Assembly (NCBI RefSeq): GCF_001886185.1
Contig: NZ_JXLA01000012.1
Span: 44,432-108,431 of the forward strand
Origin: Enterococcus raffinosus
GTDB taxonomy: Bacteria > Bacillota > Bacilli > Lactobacillales > Enterococcaceae
Length of the DNA stretch: 64,000 nt
Direction of reading: 5' to 3'
In this document: one piece after another, positions 1 to 9,032 of the stretch
How positions within the stretch are numbered: position 1 is the first letter of the stretch
Layout of the letters: every line of letters begins with the position of its first letter
Notes under the pieces: model-generated
What the model saw: the letters and a program-made list of their open reading frames with translations, nothing else
Database searches by the model: none
Told to the model about the DNA's origin: nothing
Translations under genes and position numbers: made by a program

Positions 1-24
1 AAAGTGTAGGTTGGAGATGAGAAT

Positions 25-2463
25 ATGAACAAAACAGAATTTAAAGAATCATTCAGTCGCCGTCTAGCTGAAAAATTTGCGATGGGTGTTGCGGACGCTT
101 CCCCAGACGAACTTTACCAAACATTGGGTTCATTAATGACTTCGGCATATTCACAAAATTGGCAGCAAACATGGAAAGATTATCGAGAAGCAGATCAAAA
201 ACAAGCGTATTATTTTTCTATTGAATTTTTACCAGGAAAAATGTTAAAAAGTAATCTTTTAAACATGGGTTGGTTAGACATGGTCACGGAGGGGCTCGCT
301 GAGTTAAATATTGATTTAGAGGATCTGGCGGAAGTTGAACCAGACATGGCGTTAGGAAATGGCGGGTTAGGTCGTTTGGCTTCTTGCTTTATGGATTCGA
401 TTGCTTCCATGGGGCTTCCTGGCAATGGGAATGGAATCCGTTATGAGTATGGTCTTTTTAAACAACGCTTTGTTGACAATTATCAAGTGGAGTTGCCAGA
501 TGAATGGCTGCACAAAGGTAATTTGTGGGAAGTTCGAAAAGAGAGTAAAGCGGTAGATGTGCGTATCGGTGGCGATGTATACATGAGTCACGATGAATAC
601 GGCAATCTAGTTCCGAATTATCAGGGTGGTATGATGCTTCGAGCGGTCCCTTATGATACCGGGATGCTTGGGTATCAGAATGGTATTGTCAATACCATGC
701 GTTTATGGTCTGTAGAAATATCGCCGGAAGAGGAGGATCGATACCGTAGTATAAAGGATCGTCGTGCTGTGGAGGATCTGACTTCAGTATTGTATCCAGA
801 TGATTCTAGTGAAGCCGGAAGAAGACTGCGATTGTCACAGGAGTACTTCTTTGTCTCAGCTGGTGTTCAAAGTATTTTGCGTTACTACAAACAATTGAAG
901 AAACCGATGGACGAAATTAATCAATACATTGCGATTCATATCAATGATACACATCCTGCTATGTGTGTGGCGGAATTTATGCGCCTGCTAGTTGATGAAG
1001 AAAAAATGGGCTGGGAACGTGCTTGGAACTTAACTCAAGAGGTGATGAGCTACACGAATCATACGATCATGGCTGAAGCTTTAGAAAAATGGTCGATTGA
1101 TATGATGAAAAGCGTGTGCCCAAGAATCTATCAGATCATTGAAGAGATCGACCGTCGTTTCGTTGAGGAAATGACCGGCGTGCATGATTTTGATTTGATA
1201 CAACGAACAAGAATCATTCAATGCGGCCAGGTTCATATGGCCCATCTTGCAATCATAGGCTCGCATTCAACAAATGGTGTGGCGAAATTACACTCCGATC
1301 TTCTAAAATCCGTCGTTTTACATGATTTTTATCGATTATATCCAGCTCGATTTAATAACAAGACAAATGGTATCGCTATGCGAAGATGGACGCAATTAGC
1401 AAATCCTTCGTTAAGTAAAGTATTGGACGAAACGATTGGTAATACTTGGAGAAAGCAGCCAAGTGACCTGCGTTTACTATTAAATTATGAGGAAGATGAC
1501 CAGGTGCTTGATAAACTTGCGGCAGCGAAATTGGAAAACAAGCAACGTCTAGCAGACTATATTCAAAAACATTGTGGCGTTGAAGTCAATCCTCATGCGA
1601 TTTTTGATGTTCAAATCAAACGACTGCATGCTTATAAACGTCAATTACTAAACTTACTTCATATCATTAAGTTGTACTTAGAGTTGAAAGAAAATCCTGA
1701 ATTACCGATTGAACCTCGCGTGTTTATTTTTGGTGCAAAGGCAGCTCCAAGTTACCATTATGCAAAATCTATTATTAAGGTAATCAATGAAACAGCGAGC
1801 TTAATCAACCAAGATACAACAATCAAGGATAAATTAAAGGTCATCTTTTTGGAAAACTATAACGTAAGCTTGGCGGAAAGAATTATTCCAGCAGCAGATG
1901 TCAGTGAGCAAATTTCTTTGGCGTCTAAAGAAGCTTCCGGAACTTCAAATATGAAGCTTATGCTGAATGGCGCTGTGACAATCGCGACATTGGATGGCGC
2001 AAATGTTGAAATTCGAGATGCTGTTGGAGATGAGAATATTGCTATTTTTGGTTTGACTGAGTCTGAGGTTTATCAATATTACGAGAATAAAAATTATTCA
2101 TCCGCAGACATTTACCGAGAAAACGCACAGGTACACAAAGTGGTAAAAACTCTAATAGATGGTACGATTCCGAATATTTTTGCAGAGGGACAAGAAATCT
2201 TTGATTCCTTGATCAAGTACAATGATGAGTTCTTTGTTTTACGTGACTTTGAAGATTATTGTTTGGCACAAGAAACTGTAAATCAGGCTTATCAAGACAA
2301 ACGGCGTTGGCGACAAATAAGCTTACGAAATATAGCCAATGCAGGACGCTTTTCTTCAGATAATACCGTTCAGCGTTATGCAGATGACATTTGGCAAATA
2401 GAACCCGTTTTTGCTTATGAAGATGATCGAGGTGTGACACAACATGACTCATATTTACTTTAA
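25..2463 (+). CDS. glgP: Glycogen/maltodextrin phosphorylase
   Basis: Cytoplasmic PLP enzyme releasing glucose-1-phosphate from the non-reducing ends of alpha-1,4-glucans. The 812-residue length is normal for the bacterial family. The PLP-binding stretch SGTSNMKLMLNGA is present, with the predicted Schiff-base lysine at residue 644, followed by TLDGANVEI. The start has a good upstream GGAGATGAG ribosome-binding site. The 3' end overlaps the next gene, a glycosidase, by 20 bp, so the two are co-translated and probably close a glycogen or maltodextrin operon whose earlier genes lie before the window. Glycogen cannot be separated from maltodextrin as substrate by sequence reading alone. Confidence 0.95.
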   Translation: MNKTEFKESFSRRLAEKFAMGVADASPDELYQTLGSLMTSAYSQNWQQTWKDYREADQKQAYYFSIEFLPGKMLKSNLLNMGWLDMVTEGLAELNIDLEDLAEVEPDMALGNGGLGRLASCFMDSIASMGLPGNGNGIRYEYGLFKQRFVDNYQVELPDEWLHKGNLWEVRKESKAVDVRIGGDVYMSHDEYGNLVPNYQGGMMLRAVPYDTGMLGYQNGIVNTMRLWSVEISPEEEDRYRSIKDRRAVEDLTSVLYPDDSSEAGRRLRLSQEYFFVSAGVQSILRYYKQLKKPMDEINQYIAIHINDTHPAMCVAEFMRLLVDEEKMGWERAWNLTQEVMSYTNHTIMAEALEKWSIDMMKSVCPRIYQIIEEIDRRFVEEMTGVHDFDLIQRTRIIQCGQVHMAHLAIIGSHSTNGVAKLHSDLLKSVVLHDFYRLYPARFNNKTNGIAMRRWTQLANPSLSKVLDETIGNTWRKQPSDLRLLLNYEEDDQVLDKLAAAKLENKQRLADYIQKHCGVEVNPHAIFDVQIKRLHAYKRQLLNLLHIIKLYLELKENPELPIEPRVFIFGAKAAPSYHYAKSIIKVINETASLINQDTTIKDKLKVIFLENYNVSLAERIIPAADVSEQISLASKEASGTSNMKLMLNGAVTIATLDGANVEIRDAVGDENIAIFGLTESEVYQYYENKNYSSADIYRENAQVHKVVKTLIDGTIPNIFAEGQEIFDSLIKYNDEFFVLRDFEDYCLAQETVNQAYQDKRRWRQISLRNIANAGRFSSDNTVQRYADDIWQIEPVFAYEDDRGVTQHDSYLL

Positions 2464-4276
2464 TCCATGGCTGGAACGATACAAACAACCTTTTGGTGCT
2501 GTTCAGGAAGGGACGACGGTCAAAATTTGGCTGTCGGTTCCGGAGCAGCAAAATACGAAGGTCTTTTTGATTGTGCGTAAAGAAGGAAGCTCAGTGGGAC
2601 AAAAAATTTTTCCAATGGAGCCGGCTTCTGAGGATCGATTTCATTTTCAAACGACAATGGATCAGGGCTGGGGTCTGTATTTCTACTATTTTAAAGTCAT
2701 TCATGAATCAGAAGGTTACGAAACGATTCAATATTATGGATTTAAAGGACATGGCGGCGAAGGAAGAATCTATGGCTCTGAACGAGAAGTCGTGCCTTAT
2801 CAATTGACGTGCTATCAGAAGCCAGAGGTTGCTCCAAAATGGTATCGAAATGCCGTTTTTTATCAAATTTTTCCTGATCGATTTGCCAATGGAAATCCTG
2901 ATCGTAAAATCAATCAGCCAAAAAAAAATTCATTTATCTATGCAACTGAAGAAGATGAACCTTTTTATATTAAGAATCAGAAAAATGAGATTGCTCGATG
3001 GGATTTTTTTGGTGGGAACTTTAAAGGAATTCAAGAAAAAATTCCTTACTTACAAGAACTTGGGATCACCGCTTTATATTTAAATCCAATCTTTGAGGCG
3101 ACCTCTAATCACCGCTATGATACGAACGACTATTTCAAGGTGGATAGTGTTTTAGGAACTGAGGAAGATTTTCGTAGTCTGATAGCTGCTTTACACACGG
3201 CGGGTATCGCGGTTGTTTTAGATGGAGTATTTTCTCACGTAGGAAAAGACAGTCGGTACTTCAATATTTCTGGTTTATATGGCGATGACACTGGGGCAGC
3301 TCGCGATCCTAAGAGTCGCTACTTTGATTGGTTCACATTTAACCACTATCCGGATGATTATAAATCTTGGTGGGGAGTATCCGATCTGCCAGAGGTACGT
3401 AAGGATAATCCAAGTTATCAGGAATTCATTTATGGCGATTTAGACAGTGTTCTATCTAAATGGACCTCGATGGGCGTTGACGGCTGGCGGTTGGATGTTG
3501 CAGATGAGTTGACTGATGATTTTATTGCTGGTATCCGTAAAAATCTTTTGGCGTATCAAGAAAAGATTCTAATCGGTGAGGTTTGGGAGGATGCATCGAA
3601 CAAAATTGCCTATGACACTCGACGAAAGTATGTGTTTGGTGATCATTTACAAGGCGTAATGAATTATCCACTCAGACAACAAATTTTAGATTTACTAAAT
3701 CAATCACGATCATTGCAGGATATTTGCGAAGAGATGATTCGTTACCAAGAGAATTATCCGGCTGATTTTTACTACAATCAGTTGAATAATATTGGCACAC
3801 ACGATACGGAACGAATCTTGACCATGTTAGATGGTTCGGTCGAAGCGATGGATCAGGCTTGGGGATTAATGTTCATGATGCCAGGCATTCCTTGTGTTTA
3901 TTACGGCGACGAAGCCGGGCTGACCGGCGGGAAGGATCCGGATAATCGTAAGTTTTTCCCGTGGAACAGCATTGATCCTAGATTGTTTAAAAATTGTCAA
4001 AAATGGATTGAGCGTAGAAAGAAATATGATGTGCTGAAGCAGGGGCAATTTTTCCCATTCTATTCGCAAACACAGCAAATATTCGGGATCATTCGATACA
4101 CGGAACAGGCCTATGTCATTTACGCACTCAATTTATCTGATGAGGAACAAAGCCTAAATGTTGGAGAGTTATCAAGTCCACGTGCCTATCAAGGGGATTA
4201 TGAGGTGTTGGATCGTATCTTAGAGGGCGAGGTACTGGCTCCAAATGGCAGTCTATTTGTGTATGAGGGAAATTAA
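2444..4276 (+). CDS. Alpha-glycosidase, GH13 neopullulanase/maltogenic amylase type
   Basis: Cytoplasmic alpha-glucan hydrolase, 610 residues. About 110 N-terminal residues look like the CBM34-like domain of neopullulanases and cyclomaltodextrinases, followed by the GH13 barrel beginning at VFYQIFPDRFANG. Catalytic residues are visible: nucleophile D351 in GWRLDVADE, acid E379 in LIGEVWED and D454 in GTHDTER. It overlaps glgP by 20 bp, which suggests joint breakdown of branched or imported maltodextrins, the hydrolase removing what the phosphorylase cannot. No signal peptide. The exact specificity (pullulan, cyclodextrin or maltodextrin) is not readable from sequence. Confidence 0.9.
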   Translation: MTHIYFNPWLERYKQPFGAVQEGTTVKIWLSVPEQQNTKVFLIVRKEGSSVGQKIFPMEPASEDRFHFQTTMDQGWGLYFYYFKVIHESEGYETIQYYGFKGHGGEGRIYGSEREVVPYQLTCYQKPEVAPKWYRNAVFYQIFPDRFANGNPDRKINQPKKNSFIYATEEDEPFYIKNQKNEIARWDFFGGNFKGIQEKIPYLQELGITALYLNPIFEATSNHRYDTNDYFKVDSVLGTEEDFRSLIAALHTAGIAVVLDGVFSHVGKDSRYFNISGLYGDDTGAARDPKSRYFDWFTFNHYPDDYKSWWGVSDLPEVRKDNPSYQEFIYGDLDSVLSKWTSMGVDGWRLDVADELTDDFIAGIRKNLLAYQEKILIGEVWEDASNKIAYDTRRKYVFGDHLQGVMNYPLRQQILDLLNQSRSLQDICEEMIRYQENYPADFYYNQLNNIGTHDTERILTMLDGSVEAMDQAWGLMFMMPGIPCVYYGDEAGLTGGKDPDNRKFFPWNSIDPRLFKNCQKWIERRKKYDVLKQGQFFPFYSQTQQIFGIIRYTEQAYVIYALNLSDEEQSLNVGELSSPRAYQGDYEVLDRILEGEVLAPNGSLFVYEGN

Positions 4277-4374
4277 TTTTGGAATGGGAGATTTTCTTAT
4301 AGGTTAGGAATTTAAAAGCATTTTTTCAGCATTTATGCTAAACTATGCTATATCAGAACGATGAGGATGATTGT

Positions 4375-4980
4375 ATGCAAACGTATAGCAGAAAAAAGAG
4401 CCGCTTTCCTGCCTTTGACGATGAAGCAGGTGTGAAATTAGTACAGACGAATCAACGTGTCTTGTTTGATGGACAAGATGACTTAATTACAAGTTATCGC
4501 TTAGAGGCAAAGGATATCTTTGACCGACAATTACCAAAGAACAAACGGACGCGACGTGTAAATTTAGATGAAGAGCCACGCAGAGAGCTGGATCATCACA
4601 AAGCTCACTTACCGATGTATCAAGGGGATCGAAAAGAATCCAAAAAAGTTAATTTGTTTGAAGAGCGAAAGCCAAAAGAGACGACCAAGCCTAAGTCAAC
4701 GTTTAATACAAGAAATGGCCGTAGCGCAACACCGTTTTCGCCTAAATTTGTTCCTTCTTCCTTGATTCCTGATGAGCCTGCTGATGCAATCTCACCGAGA
4801 GAATTGATGCAGCGGATGGAAAAATCGCGTCAGTCGTATATTCTGTTTGCGCCAGATAATGAAGAAAAGCAACCGGCAATAGACAGAAAGAATTCACGGC
4901 AACGTTTGGATCGCTCGTTACGAGGGATTATGCAAGAGGACAATTTTAATATCGAAAATAGCAAGTATTTTCACGATTAG
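4375..4980 (+). CDS. Uncharacterised basic, low-complexity cytoplasmic protein
   Basis: A 201-residue hydrophilic protein with no membrane segment or signal peptide. It is rich in Lys, Arg, Asp and Glu and looks largely disordered. The family is not recognised. I prefer the ATG at 4375 because GAGGA lies 7 bp upstream; an in-frame ATG at 4345 has no ribosome-binding site. It is a single gene, with a hairpin terminator directly after the stop. The upstream 68 bp carry AT-rich promoter-like sequence, so it is probably transcribed separately from the glycosidase. Confidence 0.7.
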   Translation: MQTYSRKKSRFPAFDDEAGVKLVQTNQRVLFDGQDDLITSYRLEAKDIFDRQLPKNKRTRRVNLDEEPRRELDHHKAHLPMYQGDRKESKKVNLFEERKPKETTKPKSTFNTRNGRSATPFSPKFVPSSLIPDEPADAISPRELMQRMEKSRQSYILFAPDNEEKQPAIDRKNSRQRLDRSLRGIMQEDNFNIENSKYFHD

Positions 4981-4982
4981 TG

Positions 4983-5017
4983 CAGAAGGTGCCAATGGGC
5001 GTCCTTCTGTTGTTTTT
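4983..5017 (+). terminator. Rho-independent terminator
   Basis: Stem CAGAAGG / CCTTCTG with an inner GCC/GGC pairing, followed by TGTTGTTTTT. It closes the gene ending at 4980. Confidence 0.6.
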
Positions 5018-5042
5018 ATGAAGATAGGAGAGAACAAGAAAC

Positions 5043-5228
5043 ATGAACCCATTCGAGGAAAAAATTCGCCAATTAAGAGCTGGAGAGATTGACAAAATCG
5101 AGGTAACACGTGATGAATTTTTCTTATTTCGTGAAGCGTGGATTAAGCAAGAGGATAAAAAATTTTTTAGAGGGATTGCGGGATTGAAGGGAAATATTAC
5201 TTACGTTTACGACACAACGATTGTATAG
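5043..5228 (+). CDS. Small uncharacterised protein, 61 aa
   Basis: Short acidic/basic soluble protein beginning MNPFEEKIRQLRAGEIDKI. An AGGAGA ribosome-binding site sits about 11 bp before the ATG, and the coding composition resembles real genes. It lies between a terminator and tRNA-Leu. There is no signal peptide or metal motif, and no function is recognised. Confidence 0.65.
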   Translation: MNPFEEKIRQLRAGEIDKIEVTRDEFFLFREAWIKQEDKKFFRGIAGLKGNITYVYDTTIV

Positions 5229-5273
5229 GTATTGACTTTTTCATTTTGTATCGCTATCATAAAAAAGAATTCT

Positions 5274-5357
5274 GCGGTGGTGTTGGAATTGGCAGACAAG
5301 CATGACTAAGGATCATGTGAGAGCAATCTCGTGTGGGTTCGAGTCCCATTCGCCGCA
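5274..5357 (+). tRNA. tRNA-Leu(AAG)
   Basis: The 84-nt cloverleaf has acceptor GCGGTGG paired with TCGCCGC (two G-U pairs), anticodon stem CATGA/TCATG, loop CTAAGGA giving anticodon AAG, a long class II variable arm (GAGA GCAA TCTC) and T-arm GTGGG TTCGAGT CCCAT. The discriminator base is A. CCA is not encoded (CTT follows). A34 would need deamination to inosine to read all CUN codons efficiently. Confidence 0.93.
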
Positions 5358-5360
5358 CTT

Positions 5361-5391
5361 GGGTGTACCAATGATGGTACATCCTTTTTTT
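5361..5391 (+). terminator. Terminator of tRNA-Leu
   Basis: GGGTGTACCA / TGGTACATCC, a 10-bp stem with one G-U pair and loop ATGA, followed by seven T. It starts 3 nt after the tRNA. Confidence 0.85.
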
Positions 5392-5538
5392 AATGTTAAT
5401 TTTAAAAAATCCGTTTACATCTGTTCGTTTTAGAGGAAACCTTTGGCGTTTTTCGATCGCAAGAGTTGCTTGTCAATTCGTCATCAGATAAAATAAACTT
5501 ATTAAAATGTGAATATGCATATTTTGGAGGAAACAGTA

Positions 5539-6363
5539 ATGGAAGCGATTGGTCAAGTCTTAAAAGAGTTCAGAAAAGAACATGGCATGACACAAAAAGA
5601 TCTTTCTGAAGGAATTTGTTCGCAAAGTGTTTTGAGTCGAATTGAAAACAATGAAGAGATTCCGAATATTTTTGTGATTCAACAATTATGTCATCGACTA
5701 GGAATCACGATTGATCAATTGATGCTAGATTTCTTACCGGAAGAATTATTTCTGCGCAAGTATTTTAATAAAATGTTTATGTATTTGCGAACCGGAAAAT
5801 ATTTAGAAATTCGAACGACACTAGAGTATTTGGATGAACGTCAAATCACTCATTTAGATAAAGATAGACAGCTAGCATGCTTTTTTAAAGGCGTTTGTGC
5901 GTATTTTATTGATAAAGAACCGGAAGCGGCTTTAGAACAGATTATACAAGGACTTTCGATTTGCGTCTCAAAAAAATATGACGGTTATTTTGATAGTCGA
6001 ATCTTACTCTTGAGTTTTGCTGGTAAAATGAATTCTGTTTTAGGCAGAGTAAACGAAGCGCAAAATTATTACAATCAAAGCTTTGAGTTATTCCAGACGA
6101 TGATGGCTGATTATTCTGAACGTAGCGAGCTCAGTAATCTTTTTGTGAACTATGGCACTTTCTTAGTGAAACACGAACGCTTGGACCTTGCTGAAAAAGT
6201 CGTTGATATGGGGTTGAAGTGGAATCGGCAGCAATGTAGCTATTACAAGTTGAGAGAACTCTTAGAATTAAAAATTTTGATGCTAGAGGCCCGAGATGAG
6301 TTTCACACAGTGATTAATTATAGAAAGATGCTGAGAGCTATCGAAAAGCTAAAAGATTTATAG
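5539..6363 (+). CDS. Rgg/PlcR-like transcriptional regulator (HTH plus TPR-like)
   Basis: A 274-residue protein. Residues 1-60 form an XRE-type helix-turn-helix (GMTQKDLSEGICSQSVLSRIE), followed by an all-helical C-terminal region of the kind that binds signalling peptides in Rgg, PlcR and PrgX proteins (RRNPP superfamily). The start at 5539 is chosen because GGAGG lies 8 bp upstream; ATG codons at 5509 and 5515 lack a site. No short peptide-pheromone gene was recognised next to it. It precedes nagA, but that gene has its own operator and promoter, so a regulatory link is not implied. Confidence 0.8.
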   Translation: MEAIGQVLKEFRKEHGMTQKDLSEGICSQSVLSRIENNEEIPNIFVIQQLCHRLGITIDQLMLDFLPEELFLRKYFNKMFMYLRTGKYLEIRTTLEYLDERQITHLDKDRQLACFFKGVCAYFIDKEPEAALEQIIQGLSICVSKKYDGYFDSRILLLSFAGKMNSVLGRVNEAQNYYNQSFELFQTMMADYSERSELSNLFVNYGTFLVKHERLDLAEKVVDMGLKWNRQQCSYYKLRELLELKILMLEARDEFHTVINYRKMLRAIEKLKDL

Positions 6364-6381
6364 AATGGTCTACACCATTCT
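6362..6381 (+). promoter_or_regulatory. Candidate NagR/DasR-type (GntR) operator before nagA
   Basis: Inverted repeat AGAATGGT-CTAC-ACCATTCT. Its core TGGTCTAnACCA matches the dre-type operator bound by NagR/YvoA/DasR regulators of amino-sugar genes. It directly precedes a possible -35 TTGACT (6381-6386) and -10 TAACTT (6404-6409). Confidence 0.6.
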
Positions 6382-6441
6382 TGACTTATTGGCCATTCAG
6401 GAGTAACTTTAAGGTACTAAGACAAAAAGGGAGAGCTCACA

Positions 6442-7587
6442 ATGAAAATATTTATTTATGCTGACAAATTCTTTTTAAACTCTGGTGTTAAAGGCGCAGG
6501 TTATTTAGATGTCACTGATGGCATTTTTGGAACATATACGAAAGAAAAACCTGAAGGAGCAGAAATTATTGACCAATCAGGAAAATGGATTGCTCCTGGA
6601 TTAGTGGATACCCACATTCACGGATATAAAAATCATGATGTAATGGATAATGATGCCGAAGGAATTAAGGTAATGTCTGAAGGTTTACTATCATGTGGTG
6701 TAACCAGCTTCTTACCAACTACCTTAACTTCTTCAAAAGAACGACTGAAAGATGTCGCAGAAACCATTGGTAAAGTATACCAAGAGGTTGATGGTGCGAA
6801 GATTCAAGGGATTTACTTTGAAGGTCCATTCTTTACTGAAGAACATAAGGGAGCACAAAACCCTAGCTACTTCGGTGATCCAGATTTGGACACATTCCAT
6901 GAATGGCAAGAAGCGTCAGGCGGGTTGATCAAGAAAATCGCATTAGCACCTGAACGCAAAGGTGTTAGAGAATTCGTTAAAACAGTGACTGATGAAGGCG
7001 TTGTCGTATCTCTAGGCCATTCAAACGCTACTTTAGAAGAAGCGCAAGAAGCCGTAGAAGCAGGAGCCAGTGTCTTTGTCCATGCCTACAACGGGATGCG
7101 TGGTCTAAACCATCGCGAACCTGGTATGGTTGGGGCTTTACTAACCTTGCAACATGTCTTTTCAGAGTTGATTTGTGATGGTCATCATGTGCATCCTCAA
7201 GCGGCTGAAGTATTAATGGAAAAAGCTGGTCATGATCATGTTGCCTTGATTACTGATTGTATGATGGCAGGCGGAATGCCTGATGGCAACTACAATCTAG
7301 GGGAATTTCCAGTAGTCGTAAAAGAAGGTACCGCTCGTCTTGAATCTGGTAATTTAGCCGGAAGTATTTTAAAACTTAAAGAAGCGATTAAAAACGTGGT
7401 TGATTGGGACATCGCAACACCAGAACAAGCGATTATGATGGCAAGTTATGTTCCAGCAGTTAGCTGTAAGATTGACGATAAATGCGGGATGATCGCTGAA
7501 GGACGCGCAGCTGACTTCATCGTATTAGAACCTACTATGGACTTAGTCGCTACGTACCTTGATGGTGTTGAACGCTATCACGCTTAA
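6442..7587 (+). CDS. nagA: N-acetylglucosamine-6-phosphate deacetylase
   Basis: Cytoplasmic amidohydrolase converting GlcNAc-6-P to glucosamine-6-P and acetate, used in amino-sugar catabolism and wall recycling. The 381-residue length is typical. Visible motifs are the metal ligands of DTHIHG, YFEGPF, the substrate-binding HAYNGM, and ITDCMMAGG with predicted catalytic D272. The ribosome-binding site is AGGGAG. The gene stands alone: nagB is not adjacent. The upstream palindrome suggests GlcNAc-6-P-responsive control by a NagR-type GntR repressor. Confidence 0.96.
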   Translation: MKIFIYADKFFLNSGVKGAGYLDVTDGIFGTYTKEKPEGAEIIDQSGKWIAPGLVDTHIHGYKNHDVMDNDAEGIKVMSEGLLSCGVTSFLPTTLTSSKERLKDVAETIGKVYQEVDGAKIQGIYFEGPFFTEEHKGAQNPSYFGDPDLDTFHEWQEASGGLIKKIALAPERKGVREFVKTVTDEGVVVSLGHSNATLEEAQEAVEAGASVFVHAYNGMRGLNHREPGMVGALLTLQHVFSELICDGHHVHPQAAEVLMEKAGHDHVALITDCMMAGGMPDGNYNLGEFPVVVKEGTARLESGNLAGSILKLKEAIKNVVDWDIATPEQAIMMASYVPAVSCKIDDKCGMIAEGRAADFIVLEPTMDLVATYLDGVERYHA

Positions 7588-7613
7588 TTCATTCATTTAA
7601 ACTTGGTCACTTT

Positions 7614-7640
7614 ACTCGGTCATTTTGGCCGAGTTTTTTT
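7614..7640 (+). terminator. Terminator after nagA
   Basis: ACTCGGTCA / TGGCCGAGT stem with one G-U pair and a TTT loop, followed by a T run. Confidence 0.8.
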
Positions 7641-7716
7641 GTTCTTTCATTGTTAATCTGGTAAAATTTTCATCAAAAGCTATTGGTTAGAGTGAAGAAC
7701 TTAGTAGGAGGAGCCT

Positions 7717-8415
7717 ATGAGACCAACGATTGGTGTAATGCCTTTATATGATAATGAAAGAAAAAGTATTTGGATGCTGCCAGGTTATTTGGAACTAGTC
7801 GAAAAAAATGGTGGCATTCCGTTGATTTTACCGCTGACAACAGATAAAGAAATTTTAGCTTCTTTTTTTACTATCTGCGACGGCTTTCTTTTTACAGGTG
7901 GGCAGGATATAGACCCAAGTCTTTATAGAGAGAAAAAACAAGCTGTCTGTGGGGAACAATCTTTTTGTCGTGATGAAATGGAGTGTTTCCTTATGAAAGA
8001 AGCAATAGCTAAAAAGAAGCCAATTCTAGCAATTTGTCGAGGCGCTCAGTTGTTAAATGTTTTATTCGGAGGGACGCTTTATCAGGACTTGAGGAATGAC
8101 CATCCGACAGCTGTTAATCATCAGATGGTTGCTCCTTATGCCAGGAAGCAACACGAAGTATCTCTAATTGAGGGCGGGATGCTTCACCGCATCTGGCAAC
8201 GGTCAAAGTTGGGCGTAAACAGCTATCATCATCAAGCAATCAAAGATTTAGGCGAAGGCCTTGAAGTCACAGCCGTTTCGACAGATGGGGTGATTGAAGG
8301 AATTTCGTTAAAAGAGTCAGCATTTGTTAACGGGGTGCAATGGCATCCAGAATTTTTCAATGCGTCTACACCGGAAAATCAAGCTTTAATGGCAGCATTC
8401 TATTCAGCATGTTAA
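7717..8415 (+). CDS. Class I glutamine amidotransferase-like hydrolase (PuuD-like peptidase C26)
   Basis: A 232-residue protein of the gamma-glutamyl-GABA hydrolase family, which cleaves gamma-glutamyl amide bonds. The oxyanion region FTGGQDIDP, the nucleophile C107 in AICRGAQLLN and the histidine of QWHPE are present, so the Cys-His-Glu triad looks complete. AGGAGGAGC precedes the ATG. A 31-bp gap to the Lnu-like gene suggests co-transcription. The physiological substrate is unknown; no putrescine pathway genes are nearby. Confidence 0.88.
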   Translation: MRPTIGVMPLYDNERKSIWMLPGYLELVEKNGGIPLILPLTTDKEILASFFTICDGFLFTGGQDIDPSLYREKKQAVCGEQSFCRDEMECFLMKEAIAKKKPILAICRGAQLLNVLFGGTLYQDLRNDHPTAVNHQMVAPYARKQHEVSLIEGGMLHRIWQRSKLGVNSYHHQAIKDLGEGLEVTAVSTDGVIEGISLKESAFVNGVQWHPEFFNASTPENQALMAAFYSAC

Positions 8416-8446
8416 AATTGCTTGAGAAAAAAGTAGGAGGGAAAAA

Positions 8447-8965
8447 ATGGCATCGGATAAAGAAGAGCTTTCTATCGCAGACAAAGACAGTTTTCTTATG
8501 ATTGTTGATTTGTTAAACGAGATGGGTATTCGTTATTGGATTGAAGGGGGATGGGGCATTGATGTACTTATTGGTAAACAAACAAGGCCCCATAGAGACA
8601 TAGATGTTGATTTTGATGCTGACCAAGAAGAGCTGCTAATGCAAAAGTTGATTGATTTAGGATATGAACGAATAATGGATCAACGACCAGTGCGTGCAGA
8701 GCTTTATCATCCAAACTATGGCTATATTGATATTCACCCATTTATTATCAGCAAATCGGGAACAATGAAGCAAGCAAATCCAGAGGGTGGTTTCTTTGAA
8801 TTAGCCTCAGAGTGGTTCTCACAAGGGACTTTCGAAGATCGTTTGATTCCATGTGTCTCAGTTGAAGGGCAGAGACTTTTTCACACCGGCTATGAGCTTA
8901 GAGACGTGGATCATGCGGATTTAAAACAGCTAAACGCTGCTTTTCCTCCAGCCGAAGAAGAATGA
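8447..8965 (+). CDS. Lnu-type nucleotidyltransferase (putative lincosamide O-nucleotidyltransferase)
   Basis: A 172-residue minimal nucleotidyltransferase. WIEGGWGIDVLIGKQ (residues 31-45) and HRDIDVDFD (49-57) match the active-site pattern of LnuA/LnuC/LnuD enzymes, including the paired aspartates. QANPEGG and LFHTGYELRDVDHADLK correspond to the conserved LnuA C-terminal half. Those enzymes adenylylate lincosamides. The gene sits in an ordinary chromosomal setting behind a C26 peptidase gene, with no mobile-element signs, so it may be an intrinsic homologue whose activity on lincomycin is untested. Confidence 0.8.
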   Translation: MASDKEELSIADKDSFLMIVDLLNEMGIRYWIEGGWGIDVLIGKQTRPHRDIDVDFDADQEELLMQKLIDLGYERIMDQRPVRAELYHPNYGYIDIHPFIISKSGTMKQANPEGGFFELASEWFSQGTFEDRLIPCVSVEGQRLFHTGYELRDVDHADLKQLNAAFPPAEEE

Positions 8966-9032
8966 TAAATAAATCTAGCTTCTTAGTCAATCAAGATATT
9001 AGGATTTTTCAAGGAAAGCTTACAAAAAAAAA

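Noticed and set aside
210..591. Minus-strand ORFs of 71 and 74 codons inside glgP
   Set aside because: Shadows of a clear glgP reading frame, without ribosome-binding sites or protein-like composition.
2571..3083. Two plus-strand ORFs overlapping the glycosidase gene
   Set aside because: Out-of-frame shadows of the GH13 gene, whose catalytic motifs are intact in the main frame.
7717..8415. Putrescine degradation (Puu) role for the C26 peptidase
   Set aside because: No other puu-type genes nearby; only the family assignment is supportable.
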